42,424 nt of DNA from a virus (IMGVR_UViG_3300008339_000124:1-42424); one strand, 5' to 3'; numbered from the stretch's first letter, positions 19,616 to 27,500 are shown. Numbers and translations: made by a program. The notes: generated by a model not told the origin, from the sequence alone.

Positions 19616-21069
19616 TGAGTGATTTGGTAAAGCTAGAACATTACAGTGAAACGTTTTTGAGGGTTCGATGTGAACCCTCTATCATGTATGAAATGTGCGA
19701 TGCCTTCACCTTCATGGTTCCTGGGGCTAAGTTCTCACCGAAATACAAAAACAAGATATGGGACGGCAAGATACGCCTACTCAACACCACGACAGGCTTG
19801 ATATATCGCGGTCTGGTCGATAGTATTGTACGCTTCTGTGATGATAAAGAATACCCCGTCATAGTGGATCCCTTGTTCGCAGCAGACGAGTTCTCGCTAC
19901 ACGAATTGGAACAACTGGTAGAAAGTCTGAAGCTTCCATTCAAACCGCACGACTATCAGCTCGATGGTGTGGTTCATGCGATAAGAAACAAGAGAAGTCT
20001 TTTGATTTCGCCTACTGCTTCTGGTAAGTCGCTGATGATCTATCTGATCACCAGACACTATCGCAAGAAGACGTTGATCGTAGTACCATCGATATCCCTG
20101 GTCCACCAGCTCTACTCTGACTTTGCTGAGTATGGATTTGATTCTGAAAAGTATGTCCATAAGGTCTATCAGGGACAAGACAAAGTAACTGACAAACCCG
20201 TGGTCATTACCACATGGCAGTCTATTGTTGATATGCCGAAGAAGTGGTTTGAGTCTTACGATGTTGTCATTGGTGACGAGGCGCATAACTTTAAAGCCAA
20301 GTCGCTGGTTAGTATCATGTCGAAGATGGAAAACATCGGATACCGCTTCGGCTTCACGGGTACGCTGGACGGCACACAGACCAACAAGCTGGTGCTGGAA
20401 GGGTTGTTTGGTAAGATGAATCAGGTGATCACCACTGCCGAAATGATCGACCAGAAACACGCATCAGACTTCATCATCAAAGCTATTGTGCTTCTGTACA
20501 AAGAAGAAGAAAGAAAAGTTGTTGCCAAAATGACCTACCCGCAAGAGATGGACTTTTTGATATCGAATGCAGCACGAAATAAGTTCATCAAAAACCTGAC
20601 GCTTTCTTTGAAAGGTAATACACTTTTGCTGTTCCAATTTGTAGACAAACACGGCAAAATACTGTATAATATGATAAAAGAAGAAGCTGAAGCGCAGGGG
20701 CGTAAAGTGTTCTTTATTCATGGTGGTGTTGCTGGTGATGAGCGTGAAGCTATTCGCCATATTGTCATGAAAGAAAAGAATGCAATTATCATCGCATCAT
20801 TCGGAACAATGTCTACGGGTACAAACATTCCGAACCTGGACGATGTGATATTTGCAAGTCCATCGAAGGGCAAGATTAGAAACCTACAGTCTATTGGTCG
20901 TGTGTTGCGTAAAGCAGATGGTAAGACCATCGCCACACTCTATGACATTGCAGACGATCTTGCCTGGAACGATAAAAAGAACTATACGCTGCTGCACTTT
21001 GTCGAGCGAATGAACATCTACGCACAAGAGCAGTTTGAATACAAAACATACACAGTGAAAATAACATGA
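19615..21069 (+). CDS. uvsW: UvsW-like DNA/RNA helicase
   Basis: ATG at 19615 overlaps the uvsY stop and gives 484 residues (T4 UvsW 503). An upstream in-frame TTG/GTG region is rejected. The N-terminal domain has FSPKYKNKIWDGKIRLL as in T4 UvsW. The SF2 core has motif I SPTASGKS (K138), motif II DEAH (from D221), FTGTL, and motif VI QSIGRVLRK. UvsW unwinds R-loops and branched DNA, helping switch from origin-dependent to recombination-dependent replication. A TATAAT at about 20665 lies inside the gene and has no -35. The next gene starts within its stop (ATGA). Confidence 0.96.
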   Translation: MSDLVKLEHYSETFLRVRCEPSIMYEMCDAFTFMVPGAKFSPKYKNKIWDGKIRLLNTTTGLIYRGLVDSIVRFCDDKEYPVIVDPLFAADEFSLHELEQLVESLKLPFKPHDYQLDGVVHAIRNKRSLLISPTASGKSLMIYLITRHYRKKTLIVVPSISLVHQLYSDFAEYGFDSEKYVHKVYQGQDKVTDKPVVITTWQSIVDMPKKWFESYDVVIGDEAHNFKAKSLVSIMSKMENIGYRFGFTGTLDGTQTNKLVLEGLFGKMNQVITTAEMIDQKHASDFIIKAIVLLYKEEERKVVAKMTYPQEMDFLISNAARNKFIKNLTLSLKGNTLLLFQFVDKHGKILYNMIKEEAEAQGRKVFFIHGGVAGDEREAIRHIVMKEKNAIIIASFGTMSTGTNIPNLDDVIFASPSKGKIRNLQSIGRVLRKADGKTIATLYDIADDLAWNDKKNYTLLHFVERMNIYAQEQFEYKTYTVKIT

Positions 21070-21491
21070 AGCTATGGGTTATCAAGACAAATAATATAGA
21101 GATTATCTGCGAGATCGTCAAGCGTGGATTATTCTCTATCGCAGTTAAAAACCCAGTTCGTATCCTGGACACAGCTGCTACAGGGAAACTATCTCTTGGA
21201 TATACTGTCTATAGTCCATTCACTACCAATGAAAATATCTCTATAAATAGGATGAACATTGTCTCAATCAGTGAACTCAAAGGTCAGCATGTTGAGTTCT
21301 ATAACAAGACAGTCACCCTACTAAACACCCTAGTTATCCCAGAGCTTGATGGGGAAATCGGGAAGTTTGCAATAGAAATAGACCAAGCCATGAAACGTTT
21401 TGCTGATCGAAAGGAGTATCTTGAAGATGATGCTGACAGCGATGTGGTGATAGTTAATAACAAAAAACCACCTAGGAATAAGCTTAATTGA
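21066..21491 (+). CDS. Sm-like (LSm/Hfq-type fold) phage protein
   Basis: The 141-residue protein starts inside the uvsW stop. Its first 90 residues follow a pattern seen in many T4-like phage Sm-like proteins: ELI-like strand (IEIICEIV), VKNPVRIL, a KLSLGYTVYSPFT strand-loop, then INRMNIVSISEL and an FYNKTV end. The C-terminal half is a helical and acidic tail ending in Lys/Pro/Asn. Sm folds bind RNA or build rings, but no partner is evident. It sits between uvsW and gene 55 in a tightly overlapping operon. The Sm assignment is from recalled family patterns and is moderately certain. Confidence 0.6.
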   Translation: MKLWVIKTNNIEIICEIVKRGLFSIAVKNPVRILDTAATGKLSLGYTVYSPFTTNENISINRMNIVSISELKGQHVEFYNKTVTLLNTLVIPELDGEIGKFAIEIDQAMKRFADRKEYLEDDADSDVVIVNNKKPPRNKLN

Positions 21492-22138
21492 GTACACATT
21501 ACGTAGATAATAAAAAAATGTATGAGGCGATTGTAGAGCACAAAAAAGCAGTCAAGGCTGCTTTAGATGCTGGAGAAAAACCGCCTAGAATACCAGAGTA
21601 TGTTGGAAGTTGCTTTTTGATGATCGCTAAAAACGTAGTCAAGAAGCCTAACTTCTACAACTATCCATTCAAGGAAGAAATGGTTTCTGATGGAATAGAA
21701 AACTGCTGTATGTATTTTCACAACTTCGATCCGAATAAGACCCAGAACCCATTCTCTTATTTCACGACAATTATCTGGTACGCATTCCTTAGAAGAATCC
21801 AGAAAGAAAAGAAACAGCTTTACATGAAGCAAAAGTTGTTCGAGCATTCCGTCACATTCAACGAGATGTTCGATGTGTCCGACCAGGACATGGATGAAGG
21901 TATCACAATTGCCTTCACTACAAGCAGCGATAAGATGAATGATTTTACAACAACCTACGAAGCCTGGATGAAGAAAAAGCACCGTAGACGAGAACGCCAA
22001 GTTGACGCACTAGAAGACAGCGCAACCGAAGCACATTTTGAATTAGAGGATTTAATAGATGGAACAGAGATCGAACCACCAGATTCCTGGGATGATACAG
22101 GACTGGGCGAAACAGGCAACGAATCGGAAGCTTCCTGA
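21488..22138 (+). CDS. 55: Late sigma factor gp55-like
   Basis: A TTG start at 21488 (TTGA overlap with the previous stop) is chosen because STHYVDNKKMYEAI aligns with the N-terminus of T4 gp55 (YNYVNNKELLQAI). The ATG at 21518 would remove that. The 216-residue protein (T4 185) has the core FYNYPFKEEMVSDGIENC, FDPNKTQNPFSYFTTIIWYAF and RRIQKEKKQ. gp55 directs host polymerase to TATAAATA late promoters, which are present here. The clamp-binding C-terminal SLDFLYE of T4 is not visible. The tail is acidic and polar. The end overlaps the ORF at 22059. Confidence 0.93.
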   Translation: MSTHYVDNKKMYEAIVEHKKAVKAALDAGEKPPRIPEYVGSCFLMIAKNVVKKPNFYNYPFKEEMVSDGIENCCMYFHNFDPNKTQNPFSYFTTIIWYAFLRRIQKEKKQLYMKQKLFEHSVTFNEMFDVSDQDMDEGITIAFTTSSDKMNDFTTTYEAWMKKKHRRRERQVDALEDSATEAHFELEDLIDGTEIEPPDSWDDTGLGETGNESEAS

Positions 22139-22232
22139 ACACATAAGATATAATTATGTTCAGGTGCTGACGGTTATCCGTGAATTTTGTGATACCGCTA
22201 TTCGTTCTTATAATAATGAAAGAAAAAAATGA
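22059..22232 (+). CDS. Small helical protein overlapping genes 55 and 47 (57 aa)
   Basis: This short frame starts at ATG 22059 after AGAGGA (22045-22050, 8-base spacing), overlaps the last 80 bases of gene 55, and ends in the ATGA shared with the gene 47 start. An internal ATG at 22092 is an alternative. The product is Lys/Arg-rich and helical (MIQDWAKQATNRKLPEHIRY, then VQVLTVIREFCDTAIRSY) and reads as protein-like, filling the gap that would otherwise be empty. A hairpin at 22134-22164 and a promoter for gene 47 lie inside it. No family is recognised. It is inferred from RBS, overlap and composition. Confidence 0.55.
   Translation: MEQRSNHQIPGMIQDWAKQATNRKLPEHIRYNYVQVLTVIREFCDTAIRSYNNERKK
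22134..22164 (+). repeat. Imperfect inverted repeat (hairpin) at the end of gene 55
   Basis: CCTGAA, bulge CA, CATAA pair with TTATG and TTCAGG around a seven-base loop, giving 11 pairs. There is no following T run, so it is not a typical terminator. It may affect RNA processing or attenuation between genes 55 and 47. Confidence 0.4.
22187..22214 (+). promoter_or_regulatory. Sigma70-type promoter before gene 47
   Basis: TTGTGA (22187-22192), 16-base spacer, TATAAT (22209-22214), 15 bases before the gene 47 ATG. The -35 is weak. Confidence 0.5.
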
Positions 22233-23293
22233 CATCAAAAATTGCCATGATAAACGACACTCACTGGGGTGTTCGCAACGATGATCAAAATTTCTCAGAA
22301 TATTTTAAACGCTTTTACGAAGGCGTTTTCTTTCCTACGCTTAGACGGCAGGGCATCAGCCGTATTTTCCATCTGGGTGATATTGTTGATCGTAGAAAGT
22401 ATATTAATTTTGCTTCTGCGAAACGACTGAGAGAAGACTTCATTGAAATGTGTGTAGCCAATGGTATTGAGCTGCACATCATTCTTGGAAACCATGATGT
22501 GTTCTATAAGAACACCAATGACCTGAACGCGATGGAAGAGTTGAACGTAGACAAGTACCCGAATGTATTTGTGTACAAAGACGCTACCGAAGTGATGATC
22601 GATAATCTGAAAGTGTTGCTTATGCCCTGGATCTGTTCTGGCAACTATGAACATGCAATGAAGGCAATTGAAACAACAGACGCACAGGTTCTGTTTGGTC
22701 ACCTGGAACTGTCTGGCTTTGCCATGTATAAAGGTAATGTCAACGACCACGGTATGTCGCCAAAGGTATTTGAGAAATTCGATCAGGTCATGACAGGTCA
22801 CTACCACCACAAGTCGAGTTCTGGCAACATCAATTATCTTGGTGCGCCTTACCAAATGACCTGGAGTGACTACGGTGATGTGAGAGGGTTTCATATCTAC
22901 GACACTTCCAACCGAATCCTTGAGCATATCGTTAATCCATTCGAGATGTTCCATAAAGTTACCTACAACGATGAAGGTAAAAGCATGGAAGATGTTCTGA
23001 TTGACTGTGAGCCATACCGAGATAACTATGTGAAGTTGGTTGTTGAGAAAAAGACCAACCCCTACTGGTTCGATATGCTGATCAATAAGTTTGAGGCTGC
23101 TGGCGTTAAGGACTTGAAAATACTTGATGATGGTGATAAAATTGACCTTGACGATGATGATTTTGTCGATGAAGCACAAGACACTTTGACTATTTTGAAC
23201 GGCTTCATTGACCAGATGGATATCAAAGGTAACCGTCAGGATTTGACGGAGTTACTTCGTGACCTTTACAGAGATGCTGCGAGTTCTGAATGA
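22229..23293 (+). CDS. 47: Recombination nuclease subunit gp47-like (Mre11 family)
   Basis: The 354-residue protein (T4 gp47 is 339) has the calcineurin-like phosphoesterase motifs in order: INDTHWG (8-14), HLGDIVDRR, LGNHDVF, then FGHLELSG and TGHYHHKS. These bind two Mn ions. With gp46 it forms the T4 Mre11-Rad50 nuclease that resects ends for recombination-dependent replication and helps degrade host DNA. The start overlaps the small ORF (ATGA). The end overlaps the gene 46 start (ATGA at 23290), which ensures balanced synthesis of the pair. An acidic segment with several Asp occurs near the C-terminus. Confidence 0.97.
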   Translation: MTSKIAMINDTHWGVRNDDQNFSEYFKRFYEGVFFPTLRRQGISRIFHLGDIVDRRKYINFASAKRLREDFIEMCVANGIELHIILGNHDVFYKNTNDLNAMEELNVDKYPNVFVYKDATEVMIDNLKVLLMPWICSGNYEHAMKAIETTDAQVLFGHLELSGFAMYKGNVNDHGMSPKVFEKFDQVMTGHYHHKSSSGNINYLGAPYQMTWSDYGDVRGFHIYDTSNRILEHIVNPFEMFHKVTYNDEGKSMEDVLIDCEPYRDNYVKLVVEKKTNPYWFDMLINKFEAAGVKDLKILDDGDKIDLDDDDFVDEAQDTLTILNGFIDQMDIKGNRQDLTELLRDLYRDAASSE

Positions 23294-25005
23294 TAACCTT
23301 TAAGAAAGTACGCTGGCGTAATTTTCTAAGCACTGGCGACTGCTTTACCGAAGTGCAACTGAATCGTTCCCACACCACATTGGTTGTTGGTGAGAATGGT
23401 GCTGGCAAATCGACTATCCTTGACGCTATATCGTTTGCTCTTTTTGGAAAGCCTTTCAGGAACGTCAAGAAAGACCAGTTGGTTAACAGCATCAACAACG
23501 GTAAGACTGTCGTTGAGTTGGAGTTTGCTATCGGCTCGAAAGAGTATATGATCAAGCGTGGAATCAAACCAGCAGTGTTTGAGATTTACCAGGACGGTGT
23601 TTTGGTAGACCAGAATGCTGCGGTCCGTGAGTACCAAGAGTATCTCGAAGACAACATCCTGAAGATGAATCAGAAATCTTTTGCCCAGATCGTTGTCATT
23701 GGATCCGCTTCCTATGTTCCGTTCATGCAACTTACCGCTGCACATCGAAGAGAAGTGATCGAGGATCTCCTTGACCTTCAGGTATTCAGCACCATGAACA
23801 CACTTCTGAAAGAGCGAATCTCTCAGAACAAACAGGACATTCAATCTACAGATCACAGCATCATGCTGGCTCAACAATATATCAAGTTAGTCAACGACAA
23901 CCTAGAAGCCATGAAACGTTTTGATGGTGAGAGCATCACCAAGCTTCAACAGAAGATTGACCAGGAAACCGAGAAAGCCAAAGATAAGATTCGATATGTT
24001 GACGAGATGAGGGGTAGGATTGCTCAGATCAAAGAAAGCCACAGTGAACGCTCAAGAATTGAGGGTGCTGCTAGGAGTGCCAGAGAGTATCAGAACAAAC
24101 ATGCACGGATAGCATCAAAACTGCAAAATGAAGTTGAGTTCCTGGAAAAGCATGTTGATTGTCCGACCTGTAAGCAAAATATCACAGAAGAGTTTAGGGC
24201 AAACACTATCAAAGAAAAAGAATCTATTATTATGGAGTCTATTTTAGAGATGGAAAAATGTGACCATGTGTTCGACAAAATCGAAGACGATCTGAATCGA
24301 TTTATTGAGGATGATAATGATATCGCTGCTATGGAAGCTTCGATTCATAATACGACTTTTGAAGCAAAGACCCATGCCAAGCTTGCCCAGACTTACATGA
24401 CCGAGATGGATAACATCAAGAATAGAACTTCTGTGGATCCAGTCGCTGAGTCACAGGCTAAAGCAAAAGAAAAAGAGTTGGCAGATCTTATTGAAAACAA
24501 GAAACAGATATTGAAAGATAAAGACACTCTTGAGACCGCATCACTTCTTCTCAAAGACGGTGGCATCAAAGCTAAGATTATCAAGCAGTATGTTCCTATC
24601 ATGAACAAGCTGATCAACAAGTATCTTGCATCGATGGACTTCTTTGTCCAGTTTGAATTGGACGAGAACTTCAGCGAGACCATCAAGTCCAGGTTCCGTG
24701 ACGAGTTCAGTTATGCATCATTCTCTGAAGGTGAGAAGACCAGAATCGATCTGGCACTACTTTTCACCTGGAGAGCCATTGCCAGAATGCGTAACTCAAC
24801 CACAACAAATCTGTTGATTCTGGACGAGATCTTCGATGGTGCTCTGGATAGTAGTGGTACGGACGAGTTCCTAAAGATCATCAATACCATCGATGGTGAC
24901 AACAATACTTTCGTTATCAGCCACAAGACAGACCAGATGTACGATAAGTTCCACAGCATTATTAAGTTTGAGAAGTACAAATCATTTTCAAGGATTGCAG
25001 CATGA
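23290..25005 (+). CDS. 46: Recombination ATPase subunit gp46-like (Rad50 family)
   Basis: The 571-residue protein (T4 560) contains Walker A GENGAGKST at 34-42, long coiled-coil regions on either side of a zinc hook CPTC (C291 and C294), the ABC signature FSEGEK at 478-483, and Walker B LLILDEIFDG with D512/E513, followed by a switch His (ISHK). This is the SMC-type layout of Rad50. It partners with gp47 in end resection and recombination-dependent replication. The start overlaps gene 47 and the stop overlaps the deformylase start (ATGA), so deformylase expression is linked to this complex. Confidence 0.97.
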   Translation: MITFKKVRWRNFLSTGDCFTEVQLNRSHTTLVVGENGAGKSTILDAISFALFGKPFRNVKKDQLVNSINNGKTVVELEFAIGSKEYMIKRGIKPAVFEIYQDGVLVDQNAAVREYQEYLEDNILKMNQKSFAQIVVIGSASYVPFMQLTAAHRREVIEDLLDLQVFSTMNTLLKERISQNKQDIQSTDHSIMLAQQYIKLVNDNLEAMKRFDGESITKLQQKIDQETEKAKDKIRYVDEMRGRIAQIKESHSERSRIEGAARSAREYQNKHARIASKLQNEVEFLEKHVDCPTCKQNITEEFRANTIKEKESIIMESILEMEKCDHVFDKIEDDLNRFIEDDNDIAAMEASIHNTTFEAKTHAKLAQTYMTEMDNIKNRTSVDPVAESQAKAKEKELADLIENKKQILKDKDTLETASLLLKDGGIKAKIIKQYVPIMNKLINKYLASMDFFVQFELDENFSETIKSRFRDEFSYASFSEGEKTRIDLALLFTWRAIARMRNSTTTNLLILDEIFDGALDSSGTDEFLKIINTIDGDNNTFVISHKTDQMYDKFHSIIKFEKYKSFSRIAA

Positions 25006-25511
25006 TATACAAGCTTTTACCCGAAAATCACGAAATGCTGTTTCAAGAGATGCAAAAATTTGATTTTGAAAATCCACCCTGCGACCCAGAGCAGCTGGCA
25101 CTCGATCTGATCGAAACTATGAGAGCCAACCAGGGAATAGGCTTATCTGCAAATCAAGTTGGTTTACCCTACCGTGTTTTTGTCATGGAAGGTAGCCCAG
25201 CATTCGTATGCTTCAATCCAAAAGTCGTGGCGGTCAGCTCTGGACTTGCCAAGATGCAAGAGGGTTGTTTATCCTACCCAGACTTTTGGATTGACATTAA
25301 ACGCCCACACACGGTTAAGGTTCGTTTTACTACCCCATCTGGTACTACCACAACCAAGACCTTTGATGAGTGGCACTGTCGATGTTTCCTACACGAACTA
25401 GACCACCTGAACGGAACCCCGTTCTACAAAAACGCAACTAATATGCAAATAGAAGCTGCCCGTAAACTCCGTACTAAAATAACCCGAAACAAGAAAAGGA
25501 TGCTAAAATGA
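25002..25511 (+). CDS. def: Peptide deformylase
   Basis: The 169-residue enzyme has all three metal-site motifs: GIGLSANQ (45-52, consensus GXGLAAXQ with Ser), EGCLS (87-91, Cys89) and HELDH (131-135). These ligate Fe or Zn and hold the catalytic Glu. It removes formyl groups from new proteins, which is needed for N-terminal Met removal. Phage deformylases are known in marine T4-like phages and are usually short and lack a C-terminal helix, which fits here. It overlaps gene 46 and ends in the start of the co-chaperonin gene (ATGA). The pair suggests support of protein synthesis and folding in infected cells. Confidence 0.96.
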   Translation: MIYKLLPENHEMLFQEMQKFDFENPPCDPEQLALDLIETMRANQGIGLSANQVGLPYRVFVMEGSPAFVCFNPKVVAVSSGLAKMQEGCLSYPDFWIDIKRPHTVKVRFTTPSGTTTTKTFDEWHCRCFLHELDHLNGTPFYKNATNMQIEAARKLRTKITRNKKRMLK

Positions 25512-25795
25512 ATGAACTAGCCAGAATGAATCATGTATTCCCGCTACACAAGCGTATTTTAATCAAAGCAAATGACGTACAAACCAAAACGCTTTCTGGT
25601 ATCATAGTTGAAAGTGGTACGGGTGATGAATCTCGAACCGCAACTGTGATCGAGTGTGGACCTGATGTAGAGCACGTCAAGCCAGGATACACCATCTATA
25701 TCATGTGGACGAAAGCCTTACCCGTCAGAATCAGTGGGCTAGACTATTCATTCATCAATGAAGAAGACGTTGTTGCAATTCTGGATAAGGTGTGA
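25508..25795 (+). CDS. 31: Co-chaperonin, gp31/GroES-like
   Basis: The 95-residue protein resembles GroES: N-terminal FPLHKRILIKANDVQTKTLSG, a mobile-loop region (SGIIVESGTGDESR) and the strand ATVIECGPDVEHVKPGY, followed by INEEDVVAIL at the C-terminus. T4 gp31 (111 residues) replaces GroES so that GroEL can fold the large gp23 capsid protein. This copy likely does the same for the capsid protein encoded upstream. It starts in the deformylase stop. An early promoter for the next gene begins inside its last codons (25773). Confidence 0.85.
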   Translation: MNELARMNHVFPLHKRILIKANDVQTKTLSGIIVESGTGDESRTATVIECGPDVEHVKPGYTIYIMWTKALPVRISGLDYSFINEEDVVAILDKV

Positions 25796-25801
25796 TATAA
25801 T
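25773..25801 (+). promoter_or_regulatory. Sigma70-type promoter with extended -10
   Basis: TTGCAA (25773-25778), 17-base spacer ending TGA, TATAAT (25796-25801). It overlaps the end of the co-chaperonin gene and drives the gene at 25822 and probably the tRNA cluster. Confidence 0.75.
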
Positions 25802-25806
25802 TCTTG

Positions 25807-25814
25807 TATAAATA
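25807..25814 (+). promoter_or_regulatory. T4-type late promoter in tandem with the early one
   Basis: An exact TATAAATA, five bases after the early -10 and only seven before the ATG at 25822. A transcript starting here would be essentially leaderless. Confidence 0.55.
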
Positions 25815-25821
25815 ATACACA

Positions 25822-26367
25822 ATGACTTTTTTAGTTGATACTCCATACACAAGATGTTTTATTCGTCAAGAATTTTTCTATGACGAAAAACGTGGTTATG
25901 GGGATTTTACTGAAGCCTATGTATTTGGTTTCCGAAGTGAACCGCAGCGAGTGCCTATGTTCCAGGTTATGCTTGCTAATGGAGCACAGTGGGCTAGAGT
26001 TCCGATACATATGATATGCAGTAAACCCTGTGATCCACTCCCCCTGGATGTTAGCGTTTGGTGGGACTGCTATAGTAGATATTGCACGGTTCATGAATTT
26101 GCTTTTCTAAGAAACCATGCGGTAAATTGCTATGGACGAGATAAACAACTAAGACGAGGCTCGTATCTATTCACAATAGATTGGGCTACTGGTGGCTTCA
26201 GTGAAATACCAGATCAACACAAGAATCATCATATAATTAGTTTAGAGTCTGGGCAGTGGGTGGCTTATCCTAACAATAAATTATTATGGCTTGATGATAG
26301 TTGGATAGAAGGCAAACCAAGTTTTGATTGGGTCAGCCCAAGTAAAGTTTATAGTGTAGAGGGTTAA
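25822..26367 (+). CDS. Conserved T4-like phage protein of unknown function
   Basis: The 181-residue protein starts with MTFLVDTPYTRCFIRQEFFY, followed by GYGDFTEAYVFGFRS and FQVMLANGAQWARVP. It has CSKPCDPLPLDVSVWWDCYS in the middle and an HHIISLESGQWVAYPNNKLLW segment near the end. I recall similar proteins of unknown function in marine T4-like phages, but no domain or active site is recognisable. There is no signal peptide or membrane helix. No Shine-Dalgarno motif precedes the ATG, and two promoters (early and late) lie very close, so the leader is extremely short. It heads the tRNA region. Confidence 0.75.
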   Translation: MTFLVDTPYTRCFIRQEFFYDEKRGYGDFTEAYVFGFRSEPQRVPMFQVMLANGAQWARVPIHMICSKPCDPLPLDVSVWWDCYSRYCTVHEFAFLRNHAVNCYGRDKQLRRGSYLFTIDWATGGFSEIPDQHKNHHIISLESGQWVAYPNNKLLWLDDSWIEGKPSFDWVSPSKVYSVEG

Positions 26368-26379
26368 TGCACACAATAC

Positions 26380-26455
26380 GCTGTCTTAGCTCAGTCGGTA
26401 GAGCACCTGCCTTGTAAGCAGGATGTCGTGAGTTCGATTCCCACAGACAGCACCA
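26380..26455 (+). tRNA. tRNA-Thr (UGU)
   Basis: A 76-base cloverleaf with acceptor GCTGTCT/AGACAGC, anticodon stem CCTGC/GCAGG with loop CTTGTAA (anticodon TGT), T loop TTCGATT and an encoded CCA at 26453-26455. It begins 12 bases after the previous gene. It reads ACA and other Thr codons. Confidence 0.97.
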
Positions 26456-26458
26456 AAT

Positions 26459-26532
26459 GCGTCCATAGTTTAACGGTAAAATGTGATCCTTCCAAGTTCA
26501 GGTCGTGGGTTCGACTCCCACTGGACGCTCCA
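26459..26532 (+). tRNA. tRNA-Gly (UCC)
   Basis: 74 bases with acceptor GCGTCCA/TGGACGC, anticodon loop CTTCCAA (anticodon TCC), T loop TTCGACT and encoded CCA. The anticodon stem TGATC/GTTCA has one U-U mismatch. It lies three bases after tRNA-Thr, so the two are probably cut from one transcript. Confidence 0.93.
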
Positions 26533-26538
26533 AACGAA

Positions 26539-26546
26539 CATAAATA
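26539..26546 (+). promoter_or_regulatory. Possible late promoter variant (CATAAATA)
   Basis: CATAAATA, identical to the site at 662, lies 23 bases before the methyltransferase ATG at 26569. It would allow late expression of that gene apart from the tRNAs. Confidence 0.4.
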
Positions 26547-26568
26547 CTTGACAATATTAGGAATTATT

Positions 26569-27204
26569 ATGTTATCCTTTAGTCAATTTATTAATGAAGA
26601 AACAAAACTTAACAACACCAGGAAAACCCAGGTAGCCACCACTGGTGGAACCTACGAGAAGACTGGTGTATATTTGAGTGATAAGCTTGAACCGAAGTCT
26701 AAGATTATTAGCATCGGTGCTGGTTTAGATCACACAAAGAAAGCATTGATGAAAGGTCTGGGTAAAGGTTATGTTGTTCATGACCACGAACCAAACCCAG
26801 AAGGACGTAAAGAAGCACCAGAGTATACAAACGCATCTAAGATACCAAAGAATGGTTATGATGCAGCAGTTTGCCATAATGTGTTGAATGTTGTAGAACC
26901 AAATGTTAGAGAGCATGTAATGCACTCCATATTCAACTCCATTAAGGAAGGTGGACACGCTATTATCGGCACACGAAAGTGGAAAGGTGATATCGAGAAG
27001 AACAAGAATTCTGAACCCGCTGAAGAAAAGAAAGCGATGTGGGTTAAGAAAGGTTCTGAAAGATCCTACCAAAAAGGGTTTGATGGTGATGAACTGAAAG
27101 ACTATGTTCATGACTATGCGAAAAGAAACGGACACCAGGTTGAGGTTAAAAAGTTAACTGGTATCGCAGCTTCTGGTGTTCATGTTAAGTTATTAAAAAA
27201 ATAG
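26569..27204 (+). CDS. Class I SAM-dependent methyltransferase-like protein with possible capsid-targeting N-terminus
   Basis: ATG at 26569 gives 211 residues; upstream in-frame codons run through two tRNA genes and are rejected. The core looks like a class I methyltransferase: SKIISIGAGLDHTKKAL (SAM loop), VVHDHEPNP as motif II region, and DAAVCHNVLNVVEP as motif IV, followed by IKEGGHAIIGTRKWKGD. The pattern is similar to predicted methyltransferases of DNA-modification clusters, but the substrate is unknown. The first residues MLSFSQFINEE resemble the T4 capsid-targeting sequence (MKTYQEFIAEA) that is cut after (I/L)-X-E. It may therefore be packaged and injected. That is inference. A GGAATT-type weak ribosome site is present. 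Confidence 0.65.
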   Translation: MLSFSQFINEETKLNNTRKTQVATTGGTYEKTGVYLSDKLEPKSKIISIGAGLDHTKKALMKGLGKGYVVHDHEPNPEGRKEAPEYTNASKIPKNGYDAAVCHNVLNVVEPNVREHVMHSIFNSIKEGGHAIIGTRKWKGDIEKNKNSEPAEEKKAMWVKKGSERSYQKGFDGDELKDYVHDYAKRNGHQVEVKKLTGIAASGVHVKLLKK

Positions 27205-27207
27205 TAC

Positions 27208-27295
27208 GCGCCTGTAGAGGAATTGGGAGACTCTCTGGATTTAGGTTCCAGCGTCCGAAAGGGCACTGTCGGTTCGACTCCGACCAGGCGTACCA
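27208..27295 (+). tRNA. tRNA-Leu (UAG)
   Basis: 88 bases with acceptor GCGCCTG/CAGGCGT (one G-U), anticodon stem CTGGA/TCCAG with loop TTTAGGT (anticodon TAG), a long variable arm (class II, as expected of Leu), T loop TTCGACT and encoded CCA. It starts four bases after the methyltransferase stop. Confidence 0.95.
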
Positions 27296-27296
27296 T

Positions 27297-27325
27297 TTGA
27301 TTAACAATAAGTTTTATGATATAAT
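27297..27325 (+). promoter_or_regulatory. Sigma70-type promoter inside the tRNA cluster
   Basis: TTGATT (27297-27302), 17-base spacer ending TGA, TATAAT (27320-27325), seven bases before tRNA-Arg. The start would fall near the first base of the tRNA. Confidence 0.7.
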
Positions 27326-27332
27326 AAGTTAT

Positions 27333-27409
27333 GCGCTCGTAGCTCAACTGGATAGAGCAACGGACTTCTACTCCGTTGGTTGTGGGTTCGACTCCTACCG
27401 AGTGCGCCA
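27333..27409 (+). tRNA. tRNA-Arg (UCU)
   Basis: 77 bases with acceptor GCGCTCG/CGAGTGC, anticodon stem ACGGA/TCCGT with loop CTTCTAC (anticodon TCT), T loop TTCGACT and encoded CCA. It reads AGA/AGG, a codon class that phage tRNAs often supply. Confidence 0.96.
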
Positions 27410-27417
27410 AATTATAT

Positions 27418-27494
27418 CGGAGTATAGCACAGCTTGGTAGTGCGCTTGCTTTGGGAGCAAGAGGTCCAAGGTTCGAATCCTTGTACTCCGACCA
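27418..27494 (+). tRNA. tRNA-Pro (UGG)
   Basis: 77 bases with acceptor CGGAGTA/TACTCCG, anticodon stem CTTGC/GCAAG with loop TTTGGGA (anticodon TGG), T loop TTCGAAT and encoded CCA. The CGG start is typical of bacterial tRNA-Pro. Confidence 0.96.
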
Positions 27495-27500
27495 ATTTAC

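Noticed and set aside
20660-20671. TATAAT inside uvsW
   Set aside because: No -35 at suitable distance and it lies in a conserved coding region with no gene start nearby.
22295-23179. 294-residue minus-strand frame opposite gene 47
   Set aside because: Shadow of a highly conserved gene; the translation shows no domain and has no ribosome site.
26428-26568. Upstream extension of the methyltransferase gene
   Set aside because: The extension covers the end of tRNA-Thr and the whole tRNA-Gly; the ATG at 26569 begins a sensible protein.
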